The position numbers and the translations under genes are program-made. A stretch of 64,000 nt of DNA from Oscheius onirici (lineage: Eukaryota; Nematoda; Chromadorea; Rhabditida; Rhabditidae): contig OW051471.1 of assembly GCA_932521025.1 (NCBI GenBank), positions 5,270,001-5,334,000 of the forward strand, read 5' to 3'. Below the pieces are notes generated by a model. The model saw nothing but the letters and a program-made list of their open reading frames with translations, did no database searches and was not told where the DNA came from. Below, one piece after another: positions 62,662 through 64,000 of this stretch (positions are counted from its first letter, which is position 1; the number at the start of each line of letters is the position of its first letter).

Positions 62662-64000
62662 CCCAGACGTATTTCAAAAAGGAACTGATAAGGAACATAT
62701 GAGGCTGTTTTCAGGAGACATTGATTAGCTCTTATCGTCTTCAGTAGTAACAAAGACACAACAAACAAGAGCAGAGTACTGCTGCCATCAAACATCCGCA
62801 TATCCATCATAATCGGGTGTAACAGCAGCAGATCGCTAGTAGTATAAACAGGGCTGTTCCTCCTGCTAATTACTGACCGACTTGTCTGCCAAATTCCATT
62901 TAGAGTCCCTTGCCATCTAATCCCTCACAGCCTCAAAAGATCCTAATTTGTCGGAACACGAGTTTGTTCCCCTCTTTGTCTTGCCAATAAGGTCACTTGA
63001 AAAGCCATCAACGGGACAGGTGGCTCTAATTATTGCTCTCCAGGTGGAGAAAACTACACCTCCCAGTGAACGTTACTCAATTGGACTTCTGCCTGGCTGC
63101 TCTCAGATGTTCGTGTGTGACATGTCTTGGGTGCGAAATTGGAAACGTTCCTCTAATTAGACTGAGTTTCTCACGCTTCTTCGAGAGATCCCTCCAAACA
63201 GATTGATTGATGGTAATAGAAGCAGCCGGTCTGCTCCTCCCGATGGGCGGAGTCTGGTGACCCCGTCCTCCTGGTCTCTCTCTTTCTGCGCTGTTTACGA
63301 GCTTGTATCCGGGAAGTGTCTCTAACGGACCGATTATTACTCGGGCAATTACCGATTCTGTCTCCGAAGTGTCCAGCATCAAATTTCAGGGGAACACCCC
63401 TTGCCCTTGATGGCAATTTGGCCCGCCTCTCTCTCCGCCAATTTGATTCTGTCCGTCTAAGTCCTCATCCGTTCCTCCTCCTTCTAAATCTTTCTAACTA
63501 TCCTGGTTCCTCATCTTTGTTACTAGTTTCTCCCCAATCACCTAACTATTTGATTCACATTCGTTTCCTTTCATCCCAAGCTTCCAAATTGGAGCAAAGA
63601 GCTCTCTGTAATGGAACGGAGAGATTTAGCCAATGAGAAGGGATAAGAACGGATCCCGTTTGTCGACCTATCGATTTCTGTTTGTTTTTATACTTGGGCC
63701 TCGTGCAAATAAGACAATAATCTCTCCGCAATTCGAGCTTGTATTTCAGAGAATCTCCCGAGTTTTCGCCCTCGATGAGGGTGGCTGGATGTCTGCTGCC
63801 AGTCGTCCTCCTTCTGGCCAGCCAAATCTGCCAAGGTCTGTGTTTTTGCGTGGGAATGCATCCGATGGACTCTCGGCCGGCCTGGCGTGACAGCCGTCTT
63901 TCTGCATAAAAAGCCCCCCGGGACGAGTGATAATCAATTTACGCGCATGTTTTGCAAACTACACAATCCTGAAGAAAAAGAATACGGTAGTCGACAGAAG
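62662..64000. other. Upstream DNA to window end, nothing recognised
   Basis: The last 1.3 kb holds C/T-rich and GC-rich stretches and a TATA-like CATAAAAAG near 63906, possibly the promoter of a gene beyond the window. No exon with family similarity is visible. Confidence 0.4.

Overview
This 64 kb window reads as nuclear DNA of a rhabditid nematode. Protein genes are cut into many short exons by mostly 35-60 bp GT-AG introns. Many start codons lie directly behind a splice acceptor, as expected for spliced-leader trans-splicing. The gene content is typical of nematodes: three HNF4-derived nuclear hormone receptors, SXP/RAL-2 (DUF148) secreted proteins, a mesh-like AMOP/NIDO protein, and a p38 cluster next to fatty acid amide hydrolase and the Rieske protein. 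Splice acceptors are looser than the strict TTTTCAG of Caenorhabditis, so I favour a rhabditid outside that genus. This comes from reading alone; no database search was run.

Layout. 1-1.7 kb: 3' part of a nuclear receptor. 1.7-9.5 kb: gene-poor DNA with two long inverted repeats and a pair of perfect TGACGTCA sites. 9.5-11.6 kb: PIM-type kinase (+). 12.3-16.9 kb: glutaminyl-tRNA synthetase (-). 17-18.8 kb: stacked long inverted repeats filling the divergent spacer before DHX34 (19.1-23 kb, +), which has an apparent frameshift. 23-27.3 kb: a small candidate PP1-docking protein (-), an intronless two-PDZ protein (+), mitochondrial acyl carrier protein (+) and tRNA-splicing endonuclease subunit TSEN2 (+). 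28.7-35.1 kb: a short unknown gene and two convergent nuclear receptors. 35.4-40.8 kb: mesh homologue (-). 42.5-50.4 kb, all minus: SLC17 transporter, Ly6/three-finger GPI protein, CDK20/CCRK kinase, FAAH. 50.5-51.8 kb: secreted unknown with an apparent AT-AG intron (+). 52.4-57.4 kb, minus: a membrane protein, a TQY p38 and a TGY p38 in operon-like spacing. 58.3-59.9 kb: Rieske protein (+). 60.0-62.7 kb, minus: a decayed glutaminyl cyclase and two DUF148 genes.

How the genes relate. Two same-strand runs look like operons: membrane protein > TQY p38 > TGY p38, and FAAH > CDK20. In each, short gaps hold a splice acceptor just before the downstream ATG. The grouping of isp-1, pmk-3, pmk-1 and faah matches the neighbourhood I know from C. 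elegans chromosome IV (F42G8/B0218), so this is probably conserved microsynteny. The other genes are mixed housekeeping functions: tRNA charging, tRNA splicing, RNA surveillance, mitochondrial lipoylation/complex I, and complex III.

Limits. Exon models were built by eye using reading-frame phase and family similarity. Most internal junctions are phase-consistent, but 5' ends and first exons are the least certain. I found no CRISPR, phage, bacterial operon or clearly new multi-gene system. The most interesting items are the SILK/RVxF protein, the AT-AG intron, the frameshifted DHX34, the glutaminyl cyclase pseudogene and the nested foldback repeats.
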